DNA of 64,000 nt from Bacillus sp. EAC (GTDB lineage Bacteria; Bacillota; Bacilli; Bacillales; Bacillaceae_G): assembly GCF_002156875.1 (NCBI RefSeq), contig NZ_NCSY01000007.1, positions 156,901 through 220,900 of the forward strand, in the 5' to 3' direction. A program made the translations under genes and the position numbers. This document shows positions 37,122 to 47,058 of this stretch, one piece after another; the first letter of the stretch is position 1, and each line of letters opens with the position of its first letter. Below the pieces are notes generated by a model, which saw nothing but the letters and a program-made list of their open reading frames with translations, did no database searches and was not told the origin of the DNA.

Positions 37122-38435
37122 TTATAATTTTTTCACTTTTTCCTCTCGGCCATTCGTTGCATTGATAAAGATGTCATACGTGTCATTACCTAATGTACCT
37201 AAAAACTCATAGCATAGAACTTCTTTATTAAAGTCACTTAGCAGAATAGCTAATCTTTCTTCTTGGACTTTTACATTTCGATTGATTTTTTTGCGTGCTT
37301 GATCCATTGAGAGCTTAGGCTTTGGAATCGTACGAACATGGTTTGAAGTTACATAATTTTTTGCATTTAATCCGATGACTTGACCATTATCAAGTGCCAC
37401 TTTTAATTGAATCGCTTCTGGATATATTCTTACTTTATTGACTGTCTTTACGAATTGAAATACACCGATTGTATCGTACTGTGAGCTATCATAAAGTTCC
37501 ATATCCGTATATTTTCTTGAATCTAAATATTTCTGTCCTTTTTTAGAAGCGTCGTCTAAACTAATTTTTTGTGAACTGATGTCTCTAGTCGTAATAAAGA
37601 ATAACGGGTATCCACCAGTTTCTGTAATTTCCATATAAGAACTAGCAGTAGGTCGTTTATGTTCCATTGATATTGAAAAAAACGGTTCCGCACTACCATT
37701 CATACTTTTATTTACTGCAATATCTTTACTATTTTTAATAGATATAAATGACTTAGCAATTTTGATTGCTTCAGATTCATTAATTTTTTTCCCAGTAAGC
37801 TTTTTCAAACCTTTCGATTCTTCTTGACCATTCGAAAATGTAGGACCAAAATCTTGATCCGTCGTAGCTTTCGTTTGTTCAACATGTTTAAAACCATTCA
37901 TAATAACATTGTCTCGAGGTGCTTTTCGTTGAGCGGACATCGTTTCAACTTCCATCCAACTCAAGTTTTTATTCATAATATTTGTTTGTACGCCACGTAA
38001 TCCGTTTTGTACACTTTCTGCCTTTTTATAAATACCTTTTAACGTACTATATTCTTGCTCAGTAAGTGGTTCCTTTTCTAAATCTCTAATCGCTGTGCGG
38101 TAACTAAAATTACCTACATTCGTAAGGAACGCCTGCGTTTTATCAAATGGTAAAAATTTTAACGGTAATTGAGCAATATTTGATTTAGACTCGATTGATA
38201 TCCTCCATACATCTGCAAGTTCAGGAGAGAGGGAGGTTCTAGAGTTCATTGCAAGCGTACTACCAATTTTATCGTGTAGTAAGTCGATATCATAAGCTAA
38301 CTCATTGAATGCACGTTGATAGTTATTTTCAGCCTGTAAATGTGTGTTCTGCAGATTCTTATGTTGTGTATAACCCCAATATCCAGTACCTGCTAGAGCG
38401 GCACAAAGTGCGCCAATAATAATTCCATTTCTCAT
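37122..38435 (-). CDS. ypeB: Germination protein YpeB
   Basis: 437 aa with an N-terminal membrane anchor (NGIIIGALCAALAGTGYWGY) and the typical start of YpeB (NYQRAFNELAYDIDLLHDKIGSTLAM). C-terminal PepSY-like repeats lie at about 220-435. YpeB stabilises and locates SleB in the spore integument. It lies 18 nt downstream of sleB and the two form one operon, as in other Bacillus species. Confidence 0.95.
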   Translation of the reverse strand: MRNGIIIGALCAALAGTGYWGYTQHKNLQNTHLQAENNYQRAFNELAYDIDLLHDKIGSTLAMNSRTSLSPELADVWRISIESKSNIAQLPLKFLPFDKTQAFLTNVGNFSYRTAIRDLEKEPLTEQEYSTLKGIYKKAESVQNGLRGVQTNIMNKNLSWMEVETMSAQRKAPRDNVIMNGFKHVEQTKATTDQDFGPTFSNGQEESKGLKKLTGKKINESEAIKIAKSFISIKNSKDIAVNKSMNGSAEPFFSISMEHKRPTASSYMEITETGGYPLFFITTRDISSQKISLDDASKKGQKYLDSRKYTDMELYDSSQYDTIGVFQFVKTVNKVRIYPEAIQLKVALDNGQVIGLNAKNYVTSNHVRTIPKPKLSMDQARKKINRNVKVQEERLAILLSDFNKEVLCYEFLGTLGNDTYDIFINATNGREEKVKKL

Positions 38436-38453
38436 AAATACACCTCACTGCAA

Positions 38454-39263
38454 TTATTTGCAAAAAATATGTTGACCAAGGGTAAGGATTTTAGGACGGT
38501 TGCGAATCCATTGATTTGTAGCTGTTTTAGGATTGTAATAGTAAATACAACCTGTTGTAGGATCCCATCCATTAATCGCATCAATAACAGCCTTTTTAGC
38601 TACTTCATTAGGAGTTAAGTTAATTTGTCCGTCTGCTACTGCCGTAAATGCACCTGGCTGATAAATAACCCCAGAAATTGAATTTGGAAAAGAGGAGCTA
38701 GTTAGACGATTTAATATAACTGCCGCAACTGCTACTTGACCAATATAAGGTTCGCCTCGTGATTCTCCATATACTGCATTGGCCATTAATTTAATATCAT
38801 TATTTGTATAGCCGCTTGGTGCATTAACAATTGGTTTTTTATTAGGTATGGGATTCGAATTTTTACTAGAATTATTATTATTTTTGTTACTAGTCTTATT
38901 AGCTGTACTATTTTTTGTGCCTGCTGCTGTATTTTTATAATTTTTTGTAGCCTTCTGCAATTTTTCCTTTAGTTTTGGACCTGCAATTCCATCAACTTTC
39001 ATACCAAATTCATTTTGGAATTTTCGAAGTGACCAGTATGTGCCCCAACCAAAAATACCATCGACCTTTCCATTAAAGAAACCAATGAACTTGAGTCGTT
39101 CTTGTAATTCTTTTACATCTTGGCCTGTAGAACCCCGACTAAGAACTTGGCTAGTAAATGCATTTACTTCTTTTTTAGGTAGATAAGAATTTACCATTAA
39201 AAGTGATAAGCATATTATGCAAAAGATTATGAATGCAGTTTTAACATGAAGTTTTTTTTGCAA
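38454..39263 (-). CDS. sleB: Spore cortex-lytic enzyme SleB
   Basis: Lytic transglycosylase of 269 aa that degrades muramic-lactam cortex during germination. It has an N-terminal signal or anchor (TAFIIFCIICLSLLMVNSYL) and a peptidoglycan-binding domain at about 42-107 (RGSTGQDVKELQERLKFIGFFNGKVDGIFGWGT). A Lys/Asn/Ser linker follows, and then a hydrolase-2 domain (MANAVYGESRGEPYIGQVAVAAVILNRL) with the catalytic Glu in YGES. TTG start at 39263, with AAGGAGG about 9 nt upstream. A sigma-G-like promoter lies upstream. Confidence 0.95.
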   Translation of the reverse strand: MQKKLHVKTAFIIFCIICLSLLMVNSYLPKKEVNAFTSQVLSRGSTGQDVKELQERLKFIGFFNGKVDGIFGWGTYWSLRKFQNEFGMKVDGIAGPKLKEKLQKATKNYKNTAAGTKNSTANKTSNKNNNNSSKNSNPIPNKKPIVNAPSGYTNNDIKLMANAVYGESRGEPYIGQVAVAAVILNRLTSSSFPNSISGVIYQPGAFTAVADGQINLTPNEVAKKAVIDAINGWDPTTGCIYYYNPKTATNQWIRNRPKILTLGQHIFCK

Positions 39264-39293
39264 AATAAGTCCTCCTTAAAAAACATATAAGCT

Positions 39294-39322
39294 TACTATT
39301 TGTAAAAAATTGTATTTTATTA
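39294..39322 (-). promoter_or_regulatory. Candidate sigma-G promoter of sleB
   Basis: Minus strand: TAATA (-35) and AATAGTA (-10) with a 17-nt spacer. This partly matches GHATR and CATXHTA; sleB is forespore-specific in Bacillus. Confidence 0.4.
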
Positions 39323-39416
39323 ACAGTTTGAGTAAAAATTGATAAATTTTGCTCAAATATGTCGTGAATAGGTTCAATGGAGCGGTCAAATAGTAAAGAT
39401 ATAAGGAGGAGGTCAT

Positions 39417-39755
39417 ATGAAAAAGTCATTTAAATTCATTATGATGGTGATTGTACTATTTTTTGCATTCACTACGATCACGATTGTTAAATCTGAACGT
39501 GTTTATGAACCTCCATATGCTAAATGGGGAAAAATCGCGGTTGAAAAAACAAAAGAACGATATCCGGCTTCAGATGTAATAGATTATTTACATATAGGTA
39601 GAGAAAGGAAAACAACAAGTATTTCGATTGAAAAATTTAAGCTTTGGTTAAGAGTCAAAGATGGAAGTAGGGAATTTGGGGTATTTGTAAACGTAGAATT
39701 CGAGCCAAGCACGGATAGATTTGTAGGTATTACTTATCAAGAAACGGATCGTTAA
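39417..39755 (+). CDS. Secreted DUF3889 protein
   Basis: 112 aa, divergent from sleB. Signal peptide (FKFIMMVIVLFFAFTTITIV), then the family core YEPPYAKWGKIAVEKTKERYPASDVIDYLHIGRE and KLWLR ... FGVFVNVEF. The domain occurs in small exported Bacillaceae proteins of unknown function. AAGGAGGAGG precedes ATG. A terminator follows. Confidence 0.8.
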   Translation: MKKSFKFIMMVIVLFFAFTTITIVKSERVYEPPYAKWGKIAVEKTKERYPASDVIDYLHIGRERKTTSISIEKFKLWLRVKDGSREFGVFVNVEFEPSTDRFVGITYQETDR

Positions 39756-39777
39756 TTGGAAGTAACCTAGATACTGA

Positions 39778-39811
39778 CAACATCACAAATAGATTGTGGT
39801 GTTGATTTTTT
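39778..39811 (+). terminator. Rho-independent terminator after the DUF3889 gene
   Basis: CAACATCACAA/TTGTGGTGTTG stem (one wobble), ATAGA loop, ATTTTTT tail. Confidence 0.8.
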
Positions 39812-40923
39812 GTTGAAAAGGGCTCAAATTAGATAGGGGAAGAAAAAAACTTGATGAAAATGGCCAAATTAAAATCGTACAGTAAAAAATATTTGGATAA
39901 GAACGTAAAATGCTTGAATGTGTAAATTTTTATTTGCTCAGAAGATGAATTAGAAGGGGGAAGAGGCATGTTTCAAAATTAAATAAATAAGTCTTTAATA
40001 TGTAAAGACTATAAATAATAAAGGTTTCTGTAGAGTGAATAAATCGAAATCATAACGTTTTAAATTAAAAATGAAACAAAATATCGGATTCGGTAATTAA
40101 CAAAAGGTTTTACTGCAAAAAAGATCTTTATGTTAAGTGATGAGTTAAAGTTAAATGTATATGATCCGACCAATAAGTATTTTTCGGATATTCTACAAGT
40201 TACTGAAATGAATATGAATTATAGTTTAAAACATTGTTTGGGAAAGCCAAATTTTACGAGTTTTCCTGATATTCGGTTTAGACCAATGATATTGCCAGCG
40301 TCACTTATGTGTAATATGAATTTGAGTTTAAACCAAGTACTGAGTTATTATTCGAATACTGGTTTATATTACTTATAGCAATTATTTAAATATTCAGCGG
40401 TCAAATATGCTAAATAACTAAATAAAAAAGTATTGTAGCTATTAGAAATAAGAGAAACTGATTGGGTTAACGGTGAGACACTAGCAAGTATGGTATGTGA
40501 TGATGTAATTGAAGAAGCAAAAGAAATTATCACATAAATAGTCAAATTGCTGGAAATCACTCAGATCAGCAGTTTGAAATAAATCAATTGCAATAGATAT
40601 CAAAAATAAATACCTTACATAGTCGCTTCTAAAATGGATGAAGTTATCTATAAATTCAAATTTATACTAATCAGATAATTCGAAAACGAAATTGAACTGA
40701 TGATTGAAATAATAAATGAAAACATTATTGGAATGATTAAGTTTAATAATTAAACGAACAAATCGATTGTATGGATTATAAAATAAAAAAATTTATTTGA
40801 AAAAATCTAGGTACTAAATTATTGCTTAAATTATTAAATCGATAAAATTGCGTTTTAAATAAAAATGATTGCTTTATAAGTAATTTAGTGAATTCAGTGC
40901 AAATATAATGAAATTTTTCGTCT

Positions 40924-40966
40924 CATCTCAAAACTCTAAGAATACTTAGTTAATGAGATGGTTTTA
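40924..40966 (+). terminator. Orphan Rho-independent terminator
   Basis: Outer stem CATCTCA/TGAGATG and inner stem CTAAG/CTTAG, then GTTTTA. Confidence 0.55.
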
Positions 40967-40978
40967 TTAGTTTTACAT

Positions 40979-41016
<38 letters not shown>

Positions 41017-41104
41017 TGAAAAGTAGATCATTATCTAATCAATATCTCTAGTTTAATCTCTTCCTACTCTCTTGTCTGTTGAACCAAACATGTAAACATA
41101 GCAG

Positions 41105-41380
41105 TCACCAAATGTGTATACATGTTTGGTCTATTACTTTTGCGGTGTTGACTATTAAGCAGCCCAAGGGAAAGTCTTCTTCTTGTTCGATTGCCCAATT
41201 AAAAATGAATCGGATCGCTGTATCAGTTATTCCACTCTTAATTATTAGCTGGCCAATTTCGAAATAATGTTCCAATGTGTTGACGTAAAAGGTTTGTTTA
41301 TAAACAAAGGTATCATACATGCTCCCTTTATGAATTCTACAGCTTGTTCCACGCCACCAGTCATTTTCATGCGTCATCAT
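41105..41380 (-). CDS. Hypothetical protein overlapping ynzC, 91 aa
   Basis: ATG lies inside the last codons of ynzC (14-nt overlap), so translation would be coupled. The sequence (HENDWWRGTSCRIHKGSMYDTFVYKQTFYVNTLEHYFEIG) is unremarkable and matches no family I know. Two cysteines, no membrane segment. Real coding is plausible because the frame is long and follows ynzC, but there is no independent support. Confidence 0.4.
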   Translation of the reverse strand: MMTHENDWWRGTSCRIHKGSMYDTFVYKQTFYVNTLEHYFEIGQLIIKSGITDTAIRFIFNWAIEQEEDFPLGCLIVNTAKVIDQTCIHIW

Positions 41381-41609
41381 TCTTTTTTAATGATTGTTTT
41401 TTCTGTTCTTTTTTCAATTTTTCAGGCGTAACATCATTACCTAAAGGGTCTAATATCGTTAAACCCATAACTGTGCTGTTTACTTGACCACGAATAATTT
41501 GAAGATATTCTTGGCGTAATTCTTGACGGTGCTTTAATTCTATTTGTGTTAAACCATCTTCTTTCTGTTTTTTAGCTAATATGTTAATTCGATTTAAAAT
41601 TTCAATCAT
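41367..41609 (-). CDS. ynzC: DUF896 protein, YnzC-like
   Basis: 80 aa of helical protein: IEILNRINILAKKQKEDGLTQIELKHRQELRQEYLQIIRGQVNSTVMGLTILDPLGNDVTPEKL is the DUF896 core, which forms a two-helix bundle. In B. subtilis ynzC belongs to the SOS-regulated yneA-yneB-ynzC operon, as I recall; here no yneA or LexA box is adjacent. AAGGCGGAG precedes ATG. Confidence 0.9.
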   Translation of the reverse strand: MIEILNRINILAKKQKEDGLTQIELKHRQELRQEYLQIIRGQVNSTVMGLTILDPLGNDVTPEKLKKEQKKQSLKKNDDA

Positions 41610-41629
41610 TTCTTTCTCCGCCTTTCTTT

Positions 41630-42622
41630 TTATAAAAGTTCTTGTGCAAGTAATCGATAAGACTGTAGTCTTGCTTCATGACTATGACTGATTGTCCCAA
41701 TCACTGCTTCATTAATACCAAAATTTTCGTCATGTGCACGTAATGTATTTGCAACATCTTTTGCACTCCCCACTAAGAATCGTTTACGGTTATTCTGTAT
41801 ATGCATCTTATCCATTTCGGTATAAGAATAATTTAATGCGTCCTCAGGAGATAATATTTGAAAAGGCATCCTTTTATCTAAAAATAATAAGTTTAAATCT
41901 AAACTAGCTGCATGATATTCAGCTTCTTCATCTGTTTCTGCCACCATCACGAAATAACCAACATTAATTTTAGGGTTTTGCATAAACTCTGATGGAATAA
42001 AATTAGTACGATAAGACTCCAACGTTTCGGTTGATAATTGCCCACTAATGAATTGAGCAAACGAATATCCAATACCGAATCGTCCTGCTTGTACAGCGCT
42101 GCTGCCACTTGAGCCTAATAGCCAAACTTCAGGTAATGGAGCTCCCAATGGAGTTGCAAGTGTACGATTATATAGATGATCAACAGGCATCGTTTCTGAC
42201 ATAAACATCATCGTTTCTACTAATTTATCGTACTGGTTGAACAGGTTCGGTTGTTTTCCTTCATGTAATGCAAGAGTAGAAAATTGGTCACCACCAGGTG
42301 CACGGCCTACACCGAAATCAATTCTATTAGGGTATAAAGTCGTTAATGTTTTAAAAATTTCTGCCATTTTTAATGGCGAGTAATGCATCAGCATGATTCC
42401 ACCAGAACCAACACGAATTTGGTTTGTCACGGAAGCAATATGGGCAATCAATATTTCAGGTGAAGCACTGGCTAAGTTTGCAGATCCATGATGTTCGGAA
42501 TACCAAATTCTTTGATATCCTAAACCATCTACTAATTGAGCTAATTCAATCGTATTTTGTATAGTTTCATGAGGAGTCTGTCCATTTGAAACTGGAGTTT
42601 GATCCAAAACGCTTAATTTCAT
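41630..42622 (-). CDS. LLM-class flavin-dependent oxidoreductase (luciferase-like)
   Basis: 330 aa. KLSVLDQTPVSNGQTP at the start, GYQRIWYSEHHG, VGSGGIMLMHYSPLKMAEIFKTL and NRIDFGVGRAPGGD are typical of the luciferase-like monooxygenase group represented by YceB and YwcH in B. subtilis. It uses reduced FMN from a separate reductase; the nitroreductase gene upstream could supply it. GAAGG precedes ATG. Substrate unknown. Confidence 0.9.
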   Translation of the reverse strand: MKLSVLDQTPVSNGQTPHETIQNTIELAQLVDGLGYQRIWYSEHHGSANLASASPEILIAHIASVTNQIRVGSGGIMLMHYSPLKMAEIFKTLTTLYPNRIDFGVGRAPGGDQFSTLALHEGKQPNLFNQYDKLVETMMFMSETMPVDHLYNRTLATPLGAPLPEVWLLGSSGSSAVQAGRFGIGYSFAQFISGQLSTETLESYRTNFIPSEFMQNPKINVGYFVMVAETDEEAEYHAASLDLNLLFLDKRMPFQILSPEDALNYSYTEMDKMHIQNNRKRFLVGSAKDVANTLRAHDENFGINEAVIGTISHSHEARLQSYRLLAQELL

Positions 42623-43010
42623 TAAAAAACCTTCTTTCGTAGTTATTATAGATACTTAATTTCGATAATTTCAGATTATTTCTTTCTAACTTAATTTAAA
42701 AAAAGTTTATAAATCCTGTGACTAAAAACTTATTTTGGATAACGCATTTAGTGTTAGGGGAACATCTTTAACGATGGTGTCCCCCTGCTATACATTGTTA
42801 AATAGTTATGTTTAATGTTTTCCATACCAGTAAGTTACTTCATTAACATCTAATTATCCGTTGGTGATCCTACTGCTCGTGATTTACCAACAGCATTCAT
42901 TAAGCTATTAACTAAATTTTCAATTCTTTAAGGAACTCTTCGCTGCTGTAACCAATCAAAGGTACTGTATTGTATTTTTAAAAATTTCTCATTCCAGCTT
43001 CTCTGAATCA
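42623..43010 (-). other. Gap with an imperfect hairpin and a gene remnant
   Basis: A GGGGA-CATC/GATG-TCCCC imperfect hairpin lies at about 42758-42786. The remnant at 42850-43000 is listed separately. Nothing else is supported. Confidence 0.4.
42850..43000 (-). pseudogene. C-terminal remnant of an unidentified gene
   Basis: Minus-strand codons read VPLIGYSSEEFLKELKI, a stop, and in the next frame NLVNSLMNAVGKSRAVGSPTDN, then a stop. A small insertion or deletion at about 42920 would join them into one C-terminus of about 45 residues. The N-terminus is missing and the family is not certain; a flavodoxin-like or NAD(P)H-oxidoreductase tail is possible given the neighbours. Confidence 0.4.
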
Positions 43011-43694
43011 TTAACTAATCCACTGAACAATATCCTTCATGTCTCTTCTTCCTCTAGGGAATAAATTAGCATCATTTGCTCGGTATCCAAATGCGACCAT
43101 AGCTGAAACAGCTAAGTAACCATCCTCTAGTAGGTTTTCTTCCGCAAGGAGTTTTTCTACCTTATCGATATAAAAGCCTTCTATTGGACAAGAGTCAATT
43201 CCAAGTAATGCTGCCACAGTCATCATATTGGCAAAGGGAAGAAAAGTTTGTCTTTTAGTCCAATCCAACGCTTTTTGCTCACTTTCTAACACATTTAATT
43301 GGTTTTCTTGGAAATTTCTTATACTCTCGATTACTTGATCAGAAATTTCAGCTGGGAAACCCGTTACATTAAGCACTTGATTTTTTACATATTCTGAGTC
43401 GTACCTTGTATCCTTGCTTGTTCTTGAAAGAATGATAACGAAATGGCTCGCAGTTGGCAGATGACCTTGTGCGCCTGGAGAAATTTCTTTTAGCTTTTCT
43501 CTGAATTCCTGATTTTGAACAATGAGGAATTTCCAAGGTTCAAGTCCACATGAGCTCGGCGAAAGTCGGGCTGCTTCTAGAATTACATTAAAGTCTTCCT
43601 CTGAGATTTTTTTTGTTGGATCAAAAGTCTTTATAGCACGTCTAAAATTAAACGCATCAAGAATTTCTTGTCTTCTTACTACTTTTTGTGTCAT
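43011..43694 (-). CDS. Nitroreductase-family NAD(P)H oxidoreductase
   Basis: FMN-binding reductase of 227 aa. RRAIKTFDPTKKISEEDF and ARLSPSSCGLEPWKFLIVQN are the FMN-binding N-terminal signatures; LPFANMMTVAALLGIDSCPIEGF and VAFGYRAND close the fold. It resembles the MhqN/YodC/YfkO group that reduces quinones and nitro compounds. Start at ATG 43694, with AAGGAAG 9 nt upstream, rather than the TTG at 43700. It is divergent from a TetR gene, which probably controls it. Confidence 0.88.
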   Translation of the reverse strand: MTQKVVRRQEILDAFNFRRAIKTFDPTKKISEEDFNVILEAARLSPSSCGLEPWKFLIVQNQEFREKLKEISPGAQGHLPTASHFVIILSRTSKDTRYDSEYVKNQVLNVTGFPAEISDQVIESIRNFQENQLNVLESEQKALDWTKRQTFLPFANMMTVAALLGIDSCPIEGFYIDKVEKLLAEENLLEDGYLAVSAMVAFGYRANDANLFPRGRRDMKDIVQWIS

Positions 43695-43767
43695 GTTCAA
43701 ACACTTCCTTCTTAGTTGTTTTATATAAGCTAACCTTTACTAGCATTTCAACAAGTTGACAAATATT

Positions 43768-43791
43768 AAAGATGTAGAATCCAACATCTTT
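43768..43791. promoter_or_regulatory. Candidate operator in the nitroreductase-TetR intergenic region
   Basis: AAAGATGT and ACATCTTT form an 8-bp inverted repeat with an 8-nt centre; a second half-site GGATGTTGTATAC follows at about 43803. It lies between two divergent genes, where TetR regulators usually bind. The T run after it also makes it look like a terminator. Confidence 0.4.
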
Positions 43792-43927
43792 TTTTTCAGC
43801 AACGGATGTTGTATACTCGATTCTAAATTAGAAATCATTAAGTCTCAATCATCAATATCGGTGTTTTATCGCCTAAACAACAAACGAAATAAATTGTTGT
43901 CTATTCATAGAAAAGAGAGTGTTAAAT

Positions 43928-44512
43928 ATGGAAGAGAAGAAAGTGGATCCACGTATTATACGGACAAGAAGATTGTTAATGGATGCCTTTATAAAAATAG
44001 CTCAAAAAAAGGAGTTCAAAGACATTACAATAAAGGACATTACGGAGGAAGCAACCGTAAATCGTGCCACTTTTTATTCTCATTTTCAAGATAAATACGA
44101 GTTAATGGATGCTTCCATTACAGAAGAATTATTTGAAAGCATTGTGAAAGACTTCAATCATTACGATCGGTTAAATGAAGAGACTATTGTAAAAATTTTT
44201 TATACATTAACTAAGTTTCATACAAAAAAACGTACAGAATATACTTCACAATGTAGAAGAAGTGTGGAATCCTTTTATTCAATAATTGAACAAAAAATAA
44301 AAAAAGAACTGGGTGAATTATTTTATTCCCTATTTTTAAAGCAGCAACTTAACTTGGATTCGGAAGCCTTAAAAATTGGTACTACTCTGTTGAGTTGGGG
44401 AATTTACGGAGCTTCTGTGGATTGGGAAAATAATAGTTCTCTTTCAGCAGAACAATATATAAAAAAAGCCTTACCTTTTATTGTGACGGAAATAAATAAT
44501 TTTAAAGGATGA
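43928..44512 (+). CDS. TetR/AcrR-family transcriptional regulator
   Basis: 194 aa. N-terminal helix-turn-helix: TRRLLMDAFIKIAQKKEFKDITIKDITEEATVNRATFYSHFQDKYELMDA. The ligand-binding C-terminal part is variable. ATG at 43928 follows AGAGAG by about 9 nt; a GTG at 43919 is an alternative. Divergent from the nitroreductase, so probably its repressor and its own. Confidence 0.88.
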   Translation: MEEKKVDPRIIRTRRLLMDAFIKIAQKKEFKDITIKDITEEATVNRATFYSHFQDKYELMDASITEELFESIVKDFNHYDRLNEETIVKIFYTLTKFHTKKRTEYTSQCRRSVESFYSIIEQKIKKELGELFYSLFLKQQLNLDSEALKIGTTLLSWGIYGASVDWENNSSLSAEQYIKKALPFIVTEINNFKG

Positions 44513-44841
44513 TTATTGACCATTTTTTTCACAATATCCAATTATCTTACTAAGCGTTTCTATCCAATCGAGTAATAAAAAAACCGCTGTTTATAAACTT
44601 TAACAGCGGTTTTTTATATTTAAAAAAAGATTTACTAGATGTATTTGGGACGTATATTCCAATTTATTGACTTATTAAAGCGTATCCAAACCAAGTATAA
44701 TCAGCACAATATTAGGTGAAATCAAAATTATAGATAAACATTTCTTTTTATTACTTAGTAAAAAACTACCAAAATTTATGAATGATATATAAATTCATCA
44801 TAAAAAATTAATTTATCTCGATTTTTAAACTTTAATAAATT
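44513..44841 (+). other. Intergenic region between convergent genes
   Basis: Contains the terminator at 44577-44616 and otherwise nothing recognisable. Confidence 0.4.
44577..44616 (+). terminator. Rho-independent terminator
   Basis: AAAACCGCTGTT/AACAGCGGTTTT stem, about 10-nt loop, T run. Confidence 0.85.
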
Positions 44842-47058
44842 TCAGATCGTTCTTTTCATTAAATTCTTCCATAATTTTAGGCATTTCTCCCAATTATCTT
44901 CCTGACTAACTTGTTGATATAAGTATTGCTCATAATATATCGTTAATTCGGTCATTTCGCTTGTAGTAAAAAGGGAATCAATATATTTTGCATAAGTTCT
45001 TAGTGTTTCGCTTTCGTTACGTTTTAATCCATAACGAGCTAATTGACGTAATAATGTTAGGTAAGCTGATTCTAATCTATTTTCCTTCTTACTAAAACGG
45101 TAAATTAGCATGAAAAAGTAAGGGAGCCATTTTCTACGATTTAGATAAATGATTCCTATAACAACAAGGATCAAACCTAGAGAAAGAAAAACCTCTTTCC
45201 AATCACTCATACTTGACTGTTTAACCTTATTCCAGAGGCTAGAAAAGACATTTGTTTTTTCAGTTTTCTTTGATTCTTCACCATTTACTTCTAATTCAGG
45301 ATTCGGTTTATTTTTAATTACATTTGTAGGTAAATCTTGCTGTTGGCTGGTTGATGAATTTTCGTTGTTGTAATTGATATTTAGTTCATTTGAAAATCCT
45401 TTGGTAGGTTCAAATGCCACCCAGCCTTGATTGGGTAAATATACCTCAACCCATGAGTGAGCATTGTCACCATTCACTTCGTAAATTTGTTTTGATGAGT
45501 CTTCTTTACTGTTTCTAACAAAATTCCCTCCAGTGAATCCTTTAACCCAACGTGTAGGTATCCCTAGTGTTCTAAGCATTACTGCCATCGAAGTTGAAAA
45601 ATTATTACAATAACCAGTTTTTGTGTTAAATAAAAATTGGTCCACATAATCAACATTCTGACCTGGAAGTGCAACATTCTTTTGATTATAACTGTATTCA
45701 TCCTTGTCAAAGTAATTCTCTATTGCTTTCGCTTTGTCATACCAATTTGTTTTTCCTGTTGTTATTTGCTGCGCCAGCTCACCTATTCTCTTAGGTAAAT
45801 TTGCTGGTAATTGAGTATAATTTTGGTAAAAGACAGCATTGATCAAATTTGAATCATGTTTTACTGTTTTGATTAAATCGTTTGCTTTATATCTAGGTAT
45901 TTCATATTCTACTTCAAAACTGGCTGGAATTTCTGGAATGCTATAATTGAAATAGCTTATTCTGTCAATGGTTGTATCAATTTTGAAAACATTTCGATCG
46001 GGTTTAAAAGGTAGAATTTTTACTAATTTTTTAATTCCTTCAGGATACATAATATAGTTATACTGATAGTTATCAAAAATTTTGATTCTTGCTGTTTCAA
46101 TTTTGGTCTCAATCGCATTTGGATAAGTATTTAACATTACAAAATCTTCTTTTTTCATAGGACGCTGTGTCGATGCAGAATCAACCCAACCTCGACCTGT
46201 ATAAGTGTCTTTAGTCTCCATTTTCCAATATATACTTTGATTTGATTCATATTGAAAAAGCGGGTTATCATTTCCTTTTATAGGCCCACCTAGTCTTGAA
46301 TCATCGGTGTCGTATCCACCTGTCTTTGTTCCTCCACCGGAGCCACCATTGTTATCCTGTTTTGATAGTTGGAATGACCAATTTTGGAAAGTCCTGATTG
46401 GTGATGGCTTAGGAGCCAAGGATCCAATTAGGACAAAAAGAGTAATCATACTAACGAGTGGAGCCAACCATTTTTTTACATATTCTGAATAATAATGAAC
46501 TCGTCCCTTTTCCATTAGATTGTCAAAAGTTAAAATACCCATGGTTGTAAAAGCAAGTAAAACTGTTCGAACAATGGCAGTTTTGCCACCGTAGTCGGTA
46601 AGCGAATCTAATAGAGAAATATATAGAACTGTCAAAAGGAATAAGAAAAAAATCCACATGCGGTTTAAAAAGAAATTGATGAAATAGACGATTATAGAAA
46701 GTGAAAGTAAGAATAAAAATGTCTTGAATTCGTCAGTCAATTCATTCAAGCGGCCTGTTGTAAGCCAAATGATGTTTTCAACTACATGCTTAATGAATAT
46801 TAATATCCATCTTAAATGAAGGAAACCTATATCGTAATGAAATCGATTAACGAAGATTAAAACTAAGAATATGTTTATAATCCATTGTAGGATTCTTTTT
46901 ACTTTAAAAAAAGACAATGTAAAAACTATTAAACTGTAAAATATAAAAATATTTATGTGATACGTAGTAGTTAAATGATCAATGGGCCTTATCCATTCCC
47001 ATAACAATATACAGCCATATGAATACAACAAAAATAAGGTGAAATTACTTTTTATCAT
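44842..47058 (-). CDS. yebA: Transglutaminase-domain membrane protein, YebA-like
   Basis: 738 aa. Six or so membrane helices fill the first 215 residues. An extracytoplasmic part follows, with a transglutaminase-like domain at about 430-570. Its Cys lies in TGYCNNFSTSMAVMLRTLGIPTRWVKGF and its His in DNAHSWVEVYLPNQGWVAFEPTKGF, where Glu replaces the usual Asp position. One more helix lies at about 628-645, and then a DUF4129-like cytoplasmic tail. It closes the yeaC-yeaD-yebA operon and overlaps yeaD by 4 nt. The trio is thought to work with the MoxR ATPase on envelope proteins, but the exact reaction is unknown. Confidence 0.88.
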   Translation of the reverse strand: MIKSNFTLFLLYSYGCILLWEWIRPIDHLTTTYHINIFIFYSLIVFTLSFFKVKRILQWIINIFLVLIFVNRFHYDIGFLHLRWILIFIKHVVENIIWLTTGRLNELTDEFKTFLFLLSLSIIVYFINFFLNRMWIFFLFLLTVLYISLLDSLTDYGGKTAIVRTVLLAFTTMGILTFDNLMEKGRVHYYSEYVKKWLAPLVSMITLFVLIGSLAPKPSPIRTFQNWSFQLSKQDNNGGSGGGTKTGGYDTDDSRLGGPIKGNDNPLFQYESNQSIYWKMETKDTYTGRGWVDSASTQRPMKKEDFVMLNTYPNAIETKIETARIKIFDNYQYNYIMYPEGIKKLVKILPFKPDRNVFKIDTTIDRISYFNYSIPEIPASFEVEYEIPRYKANDLIKTVKHDSNLINAVFYQNYTQLPANLPKRIGELAQQITTGKTNWYDKAKAIENYFDKDEYSYNQKNVALPGQNVDYVDQFLFNTKTGYCNNFSTSMAVMLRTLGIPTRWVKGFTGGNFVRNSKEDSSKQIYEVNGDNAHSWVEVYLPNQGWVAFEPTKGFSNELNINYNNENSSTSQQQDLPTNVIKNKPNPELEVNGEESKKTEKTNVFSSLWNKVKQSSMSDWKEVFLSLGLILVVIGIIYLNRRKWLPYFFMLIYRFSKKENRLESAYLTLLRQLARYGLKRNESETLRTYAKYIDSLFTTSEMTELTIYYEQYLYQQVSQEDNWEKCLKLWKNLMKRTI

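Noticed and set aside
40130..40378. 82-codon plus-strand frame
   Set aside because: No ribosome site and no recognisable family; kept only as part of a decayed region.
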